Source: Azospirillum griseum
Lineage (GTDB): Bacteria > Pseudomonadota > Alphaproteobacteria > Azospirillales > Azospirillaceae
DNA length: 64,000 nt
Direction of reading: 5' to 3'
Assembly: GCF_003966125.1 (NCBI RefSeq)
Contig: NZ_RXMA01000013.1
Coordinates: 1 to 64,000 of the forward strand
The notes under the pieces were generated by a model. That model had not been told where the DNA came from. It saw only the letters and a program-made list of their open reading frames with translations, and searched no databases. A program made the translations under genes and the position numbers. Shown in pieces: positions 46,523 through 54,923 of the stretch (position 1 is the first letter of the stretch; every line of letters begins with the position of its first letter).

Positions 46523-47899
46523 ATGCTCAGCAATTCCCTGATCGAACTCGACCGCGCCCATCTGGTGCACCCCGTCGCCTCCTACCGTGGTCATGAACAG
46601 GCGGGGGTGCGGGTGATCGCCTCCGCCTCCGGGGCCAGCGTCACCGACGCCTCGGGCCACACGCTGGTGGATGGCTTCGCCGGCCTGTGGTGCGTCAACG
46701 CCGGGTATGGCCAACAAAGCCTGATCGACGCCGCGACCCGCCAGTTGCAGATTCTGCCCTACGCGACCGGCTATTTCGGGCTGGGCAGCGAACCGGCGAT
46801 CCGGCTGGCCGCCGCGTTGGCCGAACGCGCGCCCGGCGATCTGAACCACGTCTATTTCACCCTGGGCGGATCGGACGCGGTGGACAGCACCATCCGTTTC
46901 ATCCGCTATTACTGGCGGGCCAAGGGCCAGCCCGACCGCGATCAGTTCATTTCGGTGGAGCAGGGTTATCACGGCTCCTCCACCGTCGGGGCCGGTCTGA
47001 CCGCCCTGCCCGCCTTCCACGCGGGGTTCGGCATTCCCTATGACTGGCAGCACAAAATTCCGTCGCACTACGCCTACCGCAACCCGGTGGGCCGCGATCC
47101 GCAGGCGATCATCGCCGCGTCGCTGGCCGCCCTCGACGCCAAGATCGCCGAGATCGGCGGGCCGGAGCGGGTCGCCGCCTTCTACGCCGAGCCGATCCAG
47201 GGGTCGGGCGGCGTGCTGGTGCCGCCCGACGGCTGGCTGAAGGCGATGGCCGACCGCTGCCGCAGCCTGGGCATCCTGTTCGTCGCCGACGAGGTCATCA
47301 CCGGCTTTGGCCGCACCGGCCCGCTGTTCGCCTGCACCGACGACGGCGTGGTGCCCGACCTGCTGACCGCCGCCAAGGGCCTGACCTCCGGCTATGTGCC
47401 GATGGGGGCGGTGTTCCTGTCCGACGCCGTTTACAACACCATCGCCGACGCCGCCGGGTCCGCCGCCGTCGGCCACGGCTACACCTACTCCGCCCACCCG
47501 GTCAGCGCGGCGGTCGGGCTGGAGGCCCTGCGGCTGTACGAAGGCGGCCTGCTGGAGAATGGCGTCAAGGCCGGGGCGCGACTGATGGCCGGGCTGAACG
47601 CCCTGCGCGACCACCCGCTGGTCGGCGACGTGCGCGGGCGCGGCATGCTGGCGGCGGTGGAGTTGGTGGTGGACAAGGAGCGCAAAACGCCCCTGCCCGC
47701 CGCCGCCGAACCGGCCCGGCGCATCTTTGACCGCGCCTGGACCAACGGCCTGGTCATCCGCGCCTTTCCCACCGGCGTCCTGGGCTATGCCCCGCCGCTG
47801 TGCTGCACCGACGACGACATCGACGCGATCCTGGAACGCACCGCGCGGACCCTGGACCAGACCCTGGAGGACCCGGAGGTGCGCCGCGTCCTGCGGTGA
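46523..47899 (+). CDS. Class III (omega) PLP-dependent aminotransferase
   Basis: This 458-residue aminotransferase resembles putrescine/beta-alanine:pyruvate enzymes (SpuC type). Motifs are DGFAGLWCVNAGYG, a FTLGGSDAVDSTIRFIRYYW segment binding PLP phosphate, YHGSS, EPIQGSGGVLVPPDGWL, VADEVITGFGRTG (PLP ring Asp) and Schiff-base Lys in TAAKGLTSGYVPMG. It moves an omega-amino group to pyruvate or 2-oxoglutarate, giving a semialdehyde for the nearby ALDHs. The ATG at 46523 follows GGAGACG. A 261-bp gap precedes the next gene. Confidence 0.94.
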   Translation: MLSNSLIELDRAHLVHPVASYRGHEQAGVRVIASASGASVTDASGHTLVDGFAGLWCVNAGYGQQSLIDAATRQLQILPYATGYFGLGSEPAIRLAAALAERAPGDLNHVYFTLGGSDAVDSTIRFIRYYWRAKGQPDRDQFISVEQGYHGSSTVGAGLTALPAFHAGFGIPYDWQHKIPSHYAYRNPVGRDPQAIIAASLAALDAKIAEIGGPERVAAFYAEPIQGSGGVLVPPDGWLKAMADRCRSLGILFVADEVITGFGRTGPLFACTDDGVVPDLLTAAKGLTSGYVPMGAVFLSDAVYNTIADAAGSAAVGHGYTYSAHPVSAAVGLEALRLYEGGLLENGVKAGARLMAGLNALRDHPLVGDVRGRGMLAAVELVVDKERKTPLPAAAEPARRIFDRAWTNGLVIRAFPTGVLGYAPPLCCTDDDIDAILERTARTLDQTLEDPEVRRVLR

Positions 47900-48160
47900 G
47901 GAGGCCAGTCCGGCGATATGCCGTCCAGGCCCCCGCATCCGGTATTTTCTGCCGTCCGCCCCGGATGATTTAGAGACTAACGTCCAACCCGTCGGACGAC
48001 AATGGACGGAACAGAAGACCGGACCGCCGGACCACCTCCAGACCCGCCGGGCCATGGCCCCGGCACCAACCAGACGCATCGGCGGGTGATCCCGCCAGAC
48101 CCGAAACGACCCGCCGGACCACAGCGTTTCCGGCGCGGTTATTTGAGAGGAGTTGGAGCG
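47900..48160 (+). promoter_or_regulatory. Gap with likely promoter before HAD-peptide transporter unit
   Basis: This 261-bp stretch has no credible gene. It contains CGTCC and GGACG arms (47981-47985, 47994-47998) separated by 8 bases, loosely like the GNAT-promoter element. GAGAGGAG at 48145-48152 precedes a TTG start. Confidence 0.4.
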
Positions 48161-48874
48161 TTGTCCAAGTCTCTGCTGGGCTTCAAATACCTGACCTTCG
48201 ACGTCGTCGGCACCCTGATCGATTTCGAGGCCGGGATCAAAAACTGCCTGGGCGGCATCGGCGCGGAGGCCGGAGTCTCGGTGGATGGGGAGGAGGCTCT
48301 CGCCCTCTACCGCGCCGCGCGCTACACCGACCACGCCGATCTGTTCCCCGACGATCTGGTGCGCGTCTATTCCATCATCGCACCGAAGCTGGGCCTGCCC
48401 ACCGGGGTGGAATATGGCGAGCGCCTGCGGGATTCCGCCGCACGCTGGGCCGGGTTCCCCGACAGCAAGGACGCGATGGCCCGCCTGGCCAAACGGTACA
48501 AGCTGATCGCGATGACCAACGCCCGGCGCTGGGCCTTCACCCATTTTTCCACGGAATTGGGCGATCCGTTCTACGCCAGCTTCACCGCCGACGACACCAA
48601 GACCGAAAAGCCCGATCCGGCCTTCTTCCATCACGTCTTCGACTTCGTCGGGCGCGAGGGCGGCAGCAAGGACGACATCCTGCATGTGGCGCAAAGCCAA
48701 TACCACGACATCGGGATTTCCCGGCAGCTTGGGATGACGAACTGCTGGATCCAGCGGCGGCACGCGCAAAAGGGCTATGGCGGGACCATCGAACCCGCCC
48801 AGTTCACCGAACCGGATTTCCATTTCCATTCGATGGCGGAGCTGGCCGACGCGGTGGACGCCGCCACCGCGTGA
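48161..48874 (+). CDS. HAD-superfamily haloacid dehalogenase type II-like hydrolase (2)
   Basis: This 237-residue HAD protein has nucleophile Asp14 in TFDVVGTLIDF, IAMTNARRWAF (motif II), TEKPDPAFFHHVF (motif III Lys) and HVAQSQYHDIGIS (motif IV). As in the protein at 44545-45213, the +2 residue after the nucleophile is not Asp (here Val), so a phosphatase role is doubtful. The TTG start at 48161 was chosen because GAGAGGAG lies eight bases upstream and the domain begins at once; no ATG fits. It is followed by the peptide transporter genes. Confidence 0.87.
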   Translation: MSKSLLGFKYLTFDVVGTLIDFEAGIKNCLGGIGAEAGVSVDGEEALALYRAARYTDHADLFPDDLVRVYSIIAPKLGLPTGVEYGERLRDSAARWAGFPDSKDAMARLAKRYKLIAMTNARRWAFTHFSTELGDPFYASFTADDTKTEKPDPAFFHHVFDFVGREGGSKDDILHVAQSQYHDIGISRQLGMTNCWIQRRHAQKGYGGTIEPAQFTEPDFHFHSMAELADAVDAATA

Positions 48875-48949
48875 TCCCACACCACCAGCGCGGTCCGCAA
48901 CCAACCACGCTGACAACGAACAACGACACCCGAACAGAATGAGGCTGAC

Positions 48950-50557
48950 ATGACGAAGACGCCTGAGACCTGGACCCGGACCGACGACGCGATGGTGGAG
49001 AACGCCATCCGGCGCGGAGCCAACCGCCGCGATCTGATGAAGATGCTGTTGGCGGGCGGGGTGTCCCTCGCCGCCGTTGACCTTGTTCTGGGCCGCGCCA
49101 CCAGCGCGCTGGCCGCCACGCCGGTCAAGGGCGGGGCGCTGCGCGCCGCCGGTTGGTCATCCTCCACCGCCGACACGCTGGACCCGGCCAAGGCGTCGCT
49201 GTCCACCGACTATGTGCGCTGCTGCGCCTTCTACAACCGCCTGACCTTCCTCGACCAGAGCGGCATTCCGCAGATGGAGTTGGCCGAGAACATCGAATCG
49301 GCCGACGCCAAGGTCTGGACGGTCAGCCTGCGTCCGGGCGTGACCTTCCACAACGGCAAGTCGCTGACCGCCGACGACGTGGTCTTCTCGCTCAAGCGTC
49401 ACCTCGACCCGGCGGTCGGGTCGAAGGTGGCGAAGATCGCCGCGCAGATGGCCGAGATCAAGGCGGTGGACCCGACCACCGTTCAGATCACGCTGGCCAG
49501 CCCCAACGCCGATTTGCCCACCATCCTGGCCATGCATCACTTCATGATCGTGGCCGACGGAACCACCGATTTCTCCAAGGGCAACGGCACCGGGGCGTTC
49601 ACCTGCAAGACCTTCGAACCGGGTGTGCGTTCCATCGGTGTGCGCAACGGCAGCTATTGGAAGGGCGGGCCGAACGTCGACTCCTTCGAGTTTTTCGCCA
49701 TCAGCGACGACAACGCCCGCGTCAACGCCCTGCTGTCGGGCGACATCCATCTGGCGGCGTCGATCAACCCGCGCTCCACGCGGTTGGTGGAAGGCCAGAA
49801 GGGCTTCTCCCTGTCCAAAACGACCTCCGGCAACTACACCAACCTCAACATCCGCATGGACATGGAGCCGGGCAGCCGCAAGGACTTCGTGGACGGGATG
49901 AAATACCTCGTCAACCGCGAGCAGATCGTGAAATCGGCCCTGCGCGGCTTTGGCGAGGTCGGCAACGATCAGCCGGTGTCCCCGGCCAACGCCTTCCACA
50001 ACGCCGCGCTGAAGCCCAAGGCGTTCGACCCCGAACGGGCCAAGTCGCTGTTCCAGAAGGCCGGGGTCCTGGGCCAGTCGATCCCGGTGGTGGCGTCCGA
50101 CGCCGCGTCCTCGTCCGTTGACATGGCGATGGTGATCCAGGCCGCCGGTGCCGAAATCGGCATGAAGCTCGACATCCAGCGCGTGCCGTCGGATGGGTAT
50201 TGGAGCAACTATTGGCTGAAGGCCCCGATCCATTTCGGCAACATCAACCCGCGCCCGACGCCGGACATCCTGTTCTCGCTGCTCTACGCCTCCGAAGCGC
50301 CTTGGAACGAGAGCAAGTACAAGTCCGAACGCTTTGACAAGATGATGCTCGAAGCGCGCGGCACGCTCGATCTGGCCAAGCGCAAGACGATGTACAACGA
50401 GATGCAGGTGATGATCGCCGAAGAGGCCGGAACCATCATCCCCGCCTACATCTCCAACGCCGACGCCATTTCCGACAAGCTGAAGGGGCTTGCCCCGAGT
50501 CCGCTGGGTGGCATGATGGGCTACGCCTTTGCGGAGTATGTCTGGCTGGCTGCCTGA
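48950..50557 (+). CDS. Peptide-type ABC transporter substrate-binding protein with Tat-like signal
   Basis: This 535-residue family 5 (DppA/OppA) binding protein has a long charged N-terminus, twin arginines at 26-27 in NRRDLMK, a hydrophobic stretch LLAGGVSLAAVDLVLG and a cleavage site near SALA-A at 55/56, a Tat-type signal. The mature protein has VWTVSLRPGVTFHNGKSLTADDVVFSLKR in the family pattern. It is followed by two permease genes and a fused ATPase gene in one operon. The ligand could be a dipeptide, an opine or an acyl-amino acid. Confidence 0.93.
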   Translation: MTKTPETWTRTDDAMVENAIRRGANRRDLMKMLLAGGVSLAAVDLVLGRATSALAATPVKGGALRAAGWSSSTADTLDPAKASLSTDYVRCCAFYNRLTFLDQSGIPQMELAENIESADAKVWTVSLRPGVTFHNGKSLTADDVVFSLKRHLDPAVGSKVAKIAAQMAEIKAVDPTTVQITLASPNADLPTILAMHHFMIVADGTTDFSKGNGTGAFTCKTFEPGVRSIGVRNGSYWKGGPNVDSFEFFAISDDNARVNALLSGDIHLAASINPRSTRLVEGQKGFSLSKTTSGNYTNLNIRMDMEPGSRKDFVDGMKYLVNREQIVKSALRGFGEVGNDQPVSPANAFHNAALKPKAFDPERAKSLFQKAGVLGQSIPVVASDAASSSVDMAMVIQAAGAEIGMKLDIQRVPSDGYWSNYWLKAPIHFGNINPRPTPDILFSLLYASEAPWNESKYKSERFDKMMLEARGTLDLAKRKTMYNEMQVMIAEEAGTIIPAYISNADAISDKLKGLAPSPLGGMMGYAFAEYVWLAA

Positions 50558-50666
50558 CGCCGTGGCGGGCCGGGAGCGGCGGGGCCTCTGCCCCACCCGC
50601 CTCCCGGTCCCCCCTCGCCCGTTCCGGCAACCCCTGCGGGGGCGCATCACCACGCGGAGGTCAGGC

Positions 50667-51617
50667 GTGAAAACACGCGTTCCATCCCTCATCCTCGGCC
50701 GGTTGTTCATCGCGTTGATCACGCTGACGATCGTGTCCTTCGCCGTGTTCTTCGCCACCACCCTGCTGCCCGGCGACACGGCCACCATCCTGTTGGGCCA
50801 ATCAGCCACGCCGGAAGCCATCGCAGGCCTGCGCACGGCCATGCATCTCGACGAACCGGCCCTGCTGCGCTTTCTCTACTGGATCGTCGGTCTGTTTCAG
50901 GGCGATCTCGGCACCTCCTACGCCAATCATGTGCCGGTGGCCACGCTGATCGGCGGACGCCTGCTCAACACCCTGAAGCTGGCCGGTTTGACGACCCTGG
51001 TGTCGGTGCCGCTGGCGCTGACGTTGGGCATCACCGCCGCCATGTGGCGGCGCACGCTGTACGACCGCATCGTCACCATCGCCACCATCGGCATCATCTC
51101 CGTTCCCGAATTCGTGATCGCGACCTCGGCCGTGCTGGTCTTCGCGGTCTATCTGAAATGGCTGCCCGCCCTGTCCTTCACCTATGATGTGAACAGTTTT
51201 TCCGGGTTGCTGCGGGCCTACGCCATGCCGGTCATCACCCTGACCTTTGGCGTGTCGGCGCAGATGATCCGCATGACCCGCGCCGCCGTGATCGAGACGC
51301 TGAACACGCCCTATGTGGAAATGGCCCTGCTGAAAGGGGCGTCGCGCCCCCGTCTGGTGCTGCGCCACGCGCTGCCCAACGCGCTCAGCCCGATCGCCAA
51401 CGCGGTGGCCCTGTCGCTGTCCTATCTGGTCGGCGGGGTCATCATCGTCGAGACGATCTTCAACTATCCGGGCATCGCCAAACTGATGGTCGACGCGGTG
51501 TCCACCCGTGACCTGCCGCTGATCCAATCCTGCGCGATGATCTTCTGCGTCGGCTATCTGTTGCTCATCACCACCGCCGACATCGTCGCCATCCTGTCGA
51601 ACCCGAGGCTCCGATGA
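50667..51617 (+). CDS. Peptide-type ABC transporter permease (DppB-like)
   Basis: This 316-residue inner-membrane permease has about six helices. It starts with the family N-terminal amphipathic stretch (RLFIALITLTIVSFAVFF) and contains LLPGDTATILLGQSATPEAI and the EAA loop EMALLKGASRPRLVLRHALP. The GTG start at 50667 was chosen because GCGGAGG lies six bases upstream; upstream readings are Arg-rich and unlike the family. It overlaps the next permease gene by four bases. Confidence 0.92.
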   Translation: MKTRVPSLILGRLFIALITLTIVSFAVFFATTLLPGDTATILLGQSATPEAIAGLRTAMHLDEPALLRFLYWIVGLFQGDLGTSYANHVPVATLIGGRLLNTLKLAGLTTLVSVPLALTLGITAAMWRRTLYDRIVTIATIGIISVPEFVIATSAVLVFAVYLKWLPALSFTYDVNSFSGLLRAYAMPVITLTFGVSAQMIRMTRAAVIETLNTPYVEMALLKGASRPRLVLRHALPNALSPIANAVALSLSYLVGGVIIVETIFNYPGIAKLMVDAVSTRDLPLIQSCAMIFCVGYLLLITTADIVAILSNPRLR

Positions 51618-52468
51618 AGACACCCTCCGCCACCGGCACCCTTGCGGCGTGGTCCGGCTATCGGATCAATCTGGTTGGGTTGGTCAGCTTCTGCGTGGTT
51701 CTGTTCTGGGCGCTGATGGCGCTCCTGGCCCCCTACATCACGCCCCATTCGGTGGGCGCGATGATCGACATGGATTATTTCGGGCCGATGCGGCCCGGCC
51801 TGTGGCTGGGGTCGGATTATCTGGGCCGGGACATGCTGTCCCGCGTCATCTTCGGTGCCCGCTACACCGTGGGCATTTCGTTGGCGGCTGTGTCCATCGC
51901 CTGTTTCACCGGCGTGGTGCTGGGCATGACCTCGGCGGTTTTGGGCGGCACGGTGGACATGGTGGTCAGCCGCCTGCTCGACGCCATGAACTCCATCCCC
52001 AGCAAGCTGTTCGGCCTGATGGTGGTGGCGGCGGTGGGGTCCTCCATCCCCGTGCTGATCCTGACGATGTCGGTGATCTACATCCCCGGATCCTACCGCT
52101 TCAGCCGGGCGTTGGCGGTCAACATCGACACGATGGATTTCATCATGGTCGCCCGCATCCGGGGGGAACGGCTGCCCTATCTGATCGGGTCGGAGATCCT
52201 GCCCAACATCATCGGCCCGGTGCTGGCCGATCTGGGGTTGCGCTTCGTCTTCATCGTCCTGCTGCTGTCGGGCCTGTCCTTCCTGGGGTTGGGCGTTCAA
52301 CCGCCCTACGCCGATTGGGGCGCGCTGGTGCGCGAAAACATCGGCGGCCTGCCCTTTGCCGCCCCGGCGGTGATCGTGCCGTCGCTGGCCATCGCCTCGC
52401 TGACCATCAGCGTCAACCTGCTGATCGACAATCTTCCGCAGAAGATCCGGGATCGGAGTGCCCCCTGA
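51614..52468 (+). CDS. Peptide-type ABC transporter permease (DppC-like)
   Basis: This 284-residue permease has about six helices. The N-terminal YITPHSVGAMIDMDYFGPM and the LGSDYLGRDMLSRVIFGARYT signature of DppC/OppC are present, followed by the EAA loop DFIMVARIRGERLPYLIGSE. It is translationally coupled on both sides: its ATG overlaps the previous TGA, and its TGA overlaps the ATG of the ATPase gene. It forms the membrane channel with the DppB-like protein. Confidence 0.94.
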   Translation: MKTPSATGTLAAWSGYRINLVGLVSFCVVLFWALMALLAPYITPHSVGAMIDMDYFGPMRPGLWLGSDYLGRDMLSRVIFGARYTVGISLAAVSIACFTGVVLGMTSAVLGGTVDMVVSRLLDAMNSIPSKLFGLMVVAAVGSSIPVLILTMSVIYIPGSYRFSRALAVNIDTMDFIMVARIRGERLPYLIGSEILPNIIGPVLADLGLRFVFIVLLLSGLSFLGLGVQPPYADWGALVRENIGGLPFAAPAVIVPSLAIASLTISVNLLIDNLPQKIRDRSAP

Positions 52469-54117
52469 TGACCAATCTTGTCGAAATCCGTGATCTGCGG
52501 GTCGAGGCCACCACCGATTCCGGCCGCCGGGTCGAAATTCTCAAGGGCATCACCCTGGACGTCGCGGCGGGCGAAACCGTCGCCTTCATCGGGGAAAGCG
52601 GGTCGGGCAAGACCACCGCCGCCATGACCCTGCTGGGTTACGCCCGTCCCGGCTGCCGGATTTGCGGCGGGTCGGTGCGCGTCGATGGCCGCGACATGGT
52701 CGCCCTGTCGGAAAAGGAGCGCGCCACCCTGCGCGGGACCACGGTGGCCTATGTGCCGCAGAGCGCGGCGGCCGCCTTCAACCCGGCCGCGACCATCATG
52801 GATCAGGTCATCGAGGTGACGCAGATCCACAAGCTGATGCCGGTTGAGGAGGCGCGCCACCGCGCCGTGGCGCTGTTCCGCGCCCTGTCGCTGCCCAACC
52901 CCGACAGCATCGGCGACCGCTATCCGCACCAGGTGTCCGGCGGGCAGCTTCAGCGGCTGGCGGCGGCGATGGCGTTGATCGGCGACCCGAAGGTCGTCAT
53001 CTTCGACGAGCCGACCACCGCGCTCGACGTCACCACCCAGGTGGAGGTTCTGCGCGCCTTCAAGGACGTGACCGCCAAGCGCCGGATCGCCTGCGTCTAC
53101 GTCTCCCACGATCTGGCCGTGGTCGCCCAGATCGCCGACCGCATCATGGTGCTGCGCCATGGCGAGGTGCAGGAGATCGGCAGCGTCGATGACATCCTGC
53201 ACCGCCCGGCCCACCCCTACACCAAGGAGCTGTTGCACGCCTTCCACCCGGACGGCGGCGGGCGGGTGGTTCCGACCACCACCTCCCACACCGAACCACT
53301 GCTGGACATCAGCATGCTGAGCGCCGGATACGGCCCGCCCCAGCCGAACGGCAAGCCGCTGGTGCTGGCGGTCAAGGAGGTGAGCCTTCAGGTGAAGCCG
53401 GGGACCAATCTGGGCATCATCGGCGAATCCGGCTGTGGGAAATCAACGCTGGCCCGCGCCATCGCCGGGATCCTGCCCGCCTGCGACGGGACCATCCAAT
53501 TCAACGGACGGGATCTGTGGCAGAGCGCGCGTCAACGTTCGCGCGAACAGCTTCGTGACCTGCAAATCGTTTTCCAGCACGCCGACACCGCGCTGAATCC
53601 GGCCAAATCCATCGAAGAGATTTTGGGCCGTCCGCTCACCTTCTATCACGGCCTGCGCGGCAAGGCGCGCGACGCCCGCATCGACGCGCTGCTGGACATG
53701 GTGCGGCTGCCGCGCGCCCTGCGCCACCGCCGCCCGGCGGAATTGTCGGGCGGGCAGAAACAGCGGGTGAATTTCGCCCGCGCGCTCGCCGCCGAACCCA
53801 AGCTGATCCTGTGCGACGAGATCACCTCCGCCCTCGACACCGTGGTCGCGGCGGCGATCATCGATTTGTTGAAGGAGCTGCAACGCGAGTTGGGGCTGTC
53901 CTATGTCTTCATCAGCCACGATCTGTCGGTGATCGAGGCGATTTGCGACGAGATCGTCGTGATGTACCGGGGCCAGACGGTGGAAACCATCATCCCCGCC
54001 GAACGGCAGGAGCCGCAGCACCCCTATTCGCGCCTGCTCTTTTCCTCGGTCCCCAAGCTGGACCCAACTTGGCTCGACACGCTCGATCTGGATGCGGACC
54101 GGATGCGGCTGGCGTGA
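52468..54117 (+). CDS. Fused double ABC ATPase for the peptide-type transporter (DppD-DppF fusion)
   Basis: This 549-residue protein carries two ATPase domains. The first (about 1-260) has GESGSGKTT, VSGGQLQR and IFDEPTTALD. The second (about 275-540) has [17 protein letters not shown] and LCDEITSALD, where Ile replaces the usual Pro after Asp-Glu. The two correspond to DppD and DppF. The C-terminal oligopeptide-transporter tail of the first domain (HRPAHPYTKELL) is kept. It is the last gene of the operon and is followed 8 bp later by a strong terminator. Confidence 0.95.
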   Translation: MTNLVEIRDLRVEATTDSGRRVEILKGITLDVAAGETVAFIGESGSGKTTAAMTLLGYARPGCRICGGSVRVDGRDMVALSEKERATLRGTTVAYVPQSAAAAFNPAATIMDQVIEVTQIHKLMPVEEARHRAVALFRALSLPNPDSIGDRYPHQVSGGQLQRLAAAMALIGDPKVVIFDEPTTALDVTTQVEVLRAFKDVTAKRRIACVYVSHDLAVVAQIADRIMVLRHGEVQEIGSVDDILHRPAHPYTKELLHAFHPDGGGRVVPTTTSHTEPLLDISMLSAGYGPPQPNGKPLVLAVKEVSLQVKPGTNLGIIGESGCGKSTLARAIAGILPACDGTIQFNGRDLWQSARQRSREQLRDLQIVFQHADTALNPAKSIEEILGRPLTFYHGLRGKARDARIDALLDMVRLPRALRHRRPAELSGGQKQRVNFARALAAEPKLILCDEITSALDTVVAAAIIDLLKELQRELGLSYVFISHDLSVIEAICDEIVVMYRGQTVETIIPAERQEPQHPYSRLLFSSVPKLDPTWLDTLDLDADRMRLA

Positions 54118-54125
54118 CGCGCCCG

Positions 54126-54161
54126 CCCCGCCCGGTGTTGCCACCGGGCGGGGGCTTTTTT
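54126..54161 (+). terminator. Rho-independent terminator of the peptide-transporter operon
   Basis: CCCCGCCCGGTG (54126-54137) and CACCGGGCGGGG (54142-54153) form a perfect 12-bp stem with a TTGC loop, followed by GC and six T residues (54156-54161). It closes the plus-strand unit. Confidence 0.95.
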
Positions 54162-54206
54162 CATGTCACACGCCCAGCGCTTTCAAATCATTCTGTTGGA
54201 CGCCGC

Positions 54207-54683
54207 TCACATCGGAAACAAGGTGGTCAGCGGCATGTGGGCGCGGATGATCGGCGATTTCAATACGACGTAGCTGAAATACTTGTCGATGCCGATGTCC
54301 ATGTCGGTCAGCTTTTCCATGATCTCCTGATACTCGCCGATGCCGGACGTGACGAATTTCAGCATGTAGTCGTAGCCGCCGGACACCAGATGGCATTCCA
54401 GAAGCTGTTCGATCTTGCCGACGGCGGCCAGGAAGCGGGCGAAATCGATCTGCCGGTGATTTTTCAGCGTCACCTCGGTGAACACGGTCAGGGTCTGGCC
54501 CAGCTTGCTGACGTTGATCTGCGCCGTGTAGCCCTCGATGTAGCCTTCGGCCTGGAGTTTCTTCACCCGCATCAAACAGGGGCTGGGCGACAGATTCACC
54601 AGCTCGGCCAACTCCACGTTGGTGATCCGGCCGTTTTTCTGGAGTTGGTGCAGAATTTTGATGTCGATGCGGTCCAGCTTCAT
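54207..54683 (-). CDS. Lrp/AsnC-family transcriptional regulator
   Basis: This 158-residue regulator has an N-terminal helix-turn-helix (ITNVELAELVNLSPSPCLMRV at about 20-40) and a C-terminal RAM ligand domain. The latter includes LLECHLVSGGYDYMLKFV, typical of Lrp/BkdR amino-acid sensors. The start at 54683 (MKLDRID) is the family start; an ATG four codons upstream (54695) is possible, and neither has a strong ribosome-binding site. It is divergent from the FAD oxidase gene and probably controls it in response to an amino acid. Confidence 0.93.
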   Translation of the reverse strand: MKLDRIDIKILHQLQKNGRITNVELAELVNLSPSPCLMRVKKLQAEGYIEGYTAQINVSKLGQTLTVFTEVTLKNHRQIDFARFLAAVGKIEQLLECHLVSGGYDYMLKFVTSGIGEYQEIMEKLTDMDIGIDKYFSYVVLKSPIIRAHMPLTTLFPM

Positions 54684-54829
54684 CGGGAAACCCATCCGGT
54701 TCAGGGGGCGGGACGGACAGCAGAAAATTCCGGCCATTCACGCGGGGCAGCTTAGCACGCTCCCGCCCGCTGTCGATGGCTGAGAAACCTTTCCCCGGCA
54801 GAACAAAGCGTCATGCCCGCCAGGAAGGT

Positions 54830-54844
54830 CAGAACAATATGCTG
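54830..54844. promoter_or_regulatory. Lrp-box-like site
   Basis: CAGAACAATATGCTG matches the published E. coli Lrp consensus YAGHAWATTWTDCTR at 13 of 15 positions by hand alignment. It lies in the 240-bp gap between the lrp-type gene and the divergent oxidase gene, 80 bp from the latter. CAGAACAA also occurs 31 bp upstream (54799-54806), about three helical turns away. Confidence 0.6.
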
Positions 54845-54923
54845 TTGGATCGGCCAAAGCAGCGCCCGCCACCCCGCACGCCGTGGCTAGATGGGGGCAA
54901 CGCCGAAACCGGAGATTCGTCCC

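Noticed and set aside
47981..47998. CGTCC/GGACG inverted repeat before the second HAD gene as a third copy of the GNAT-promoter element
   Set aside because: Arm spacing is 8 bases instead of none and only part of the flank matches, so I do not count it as the same site.
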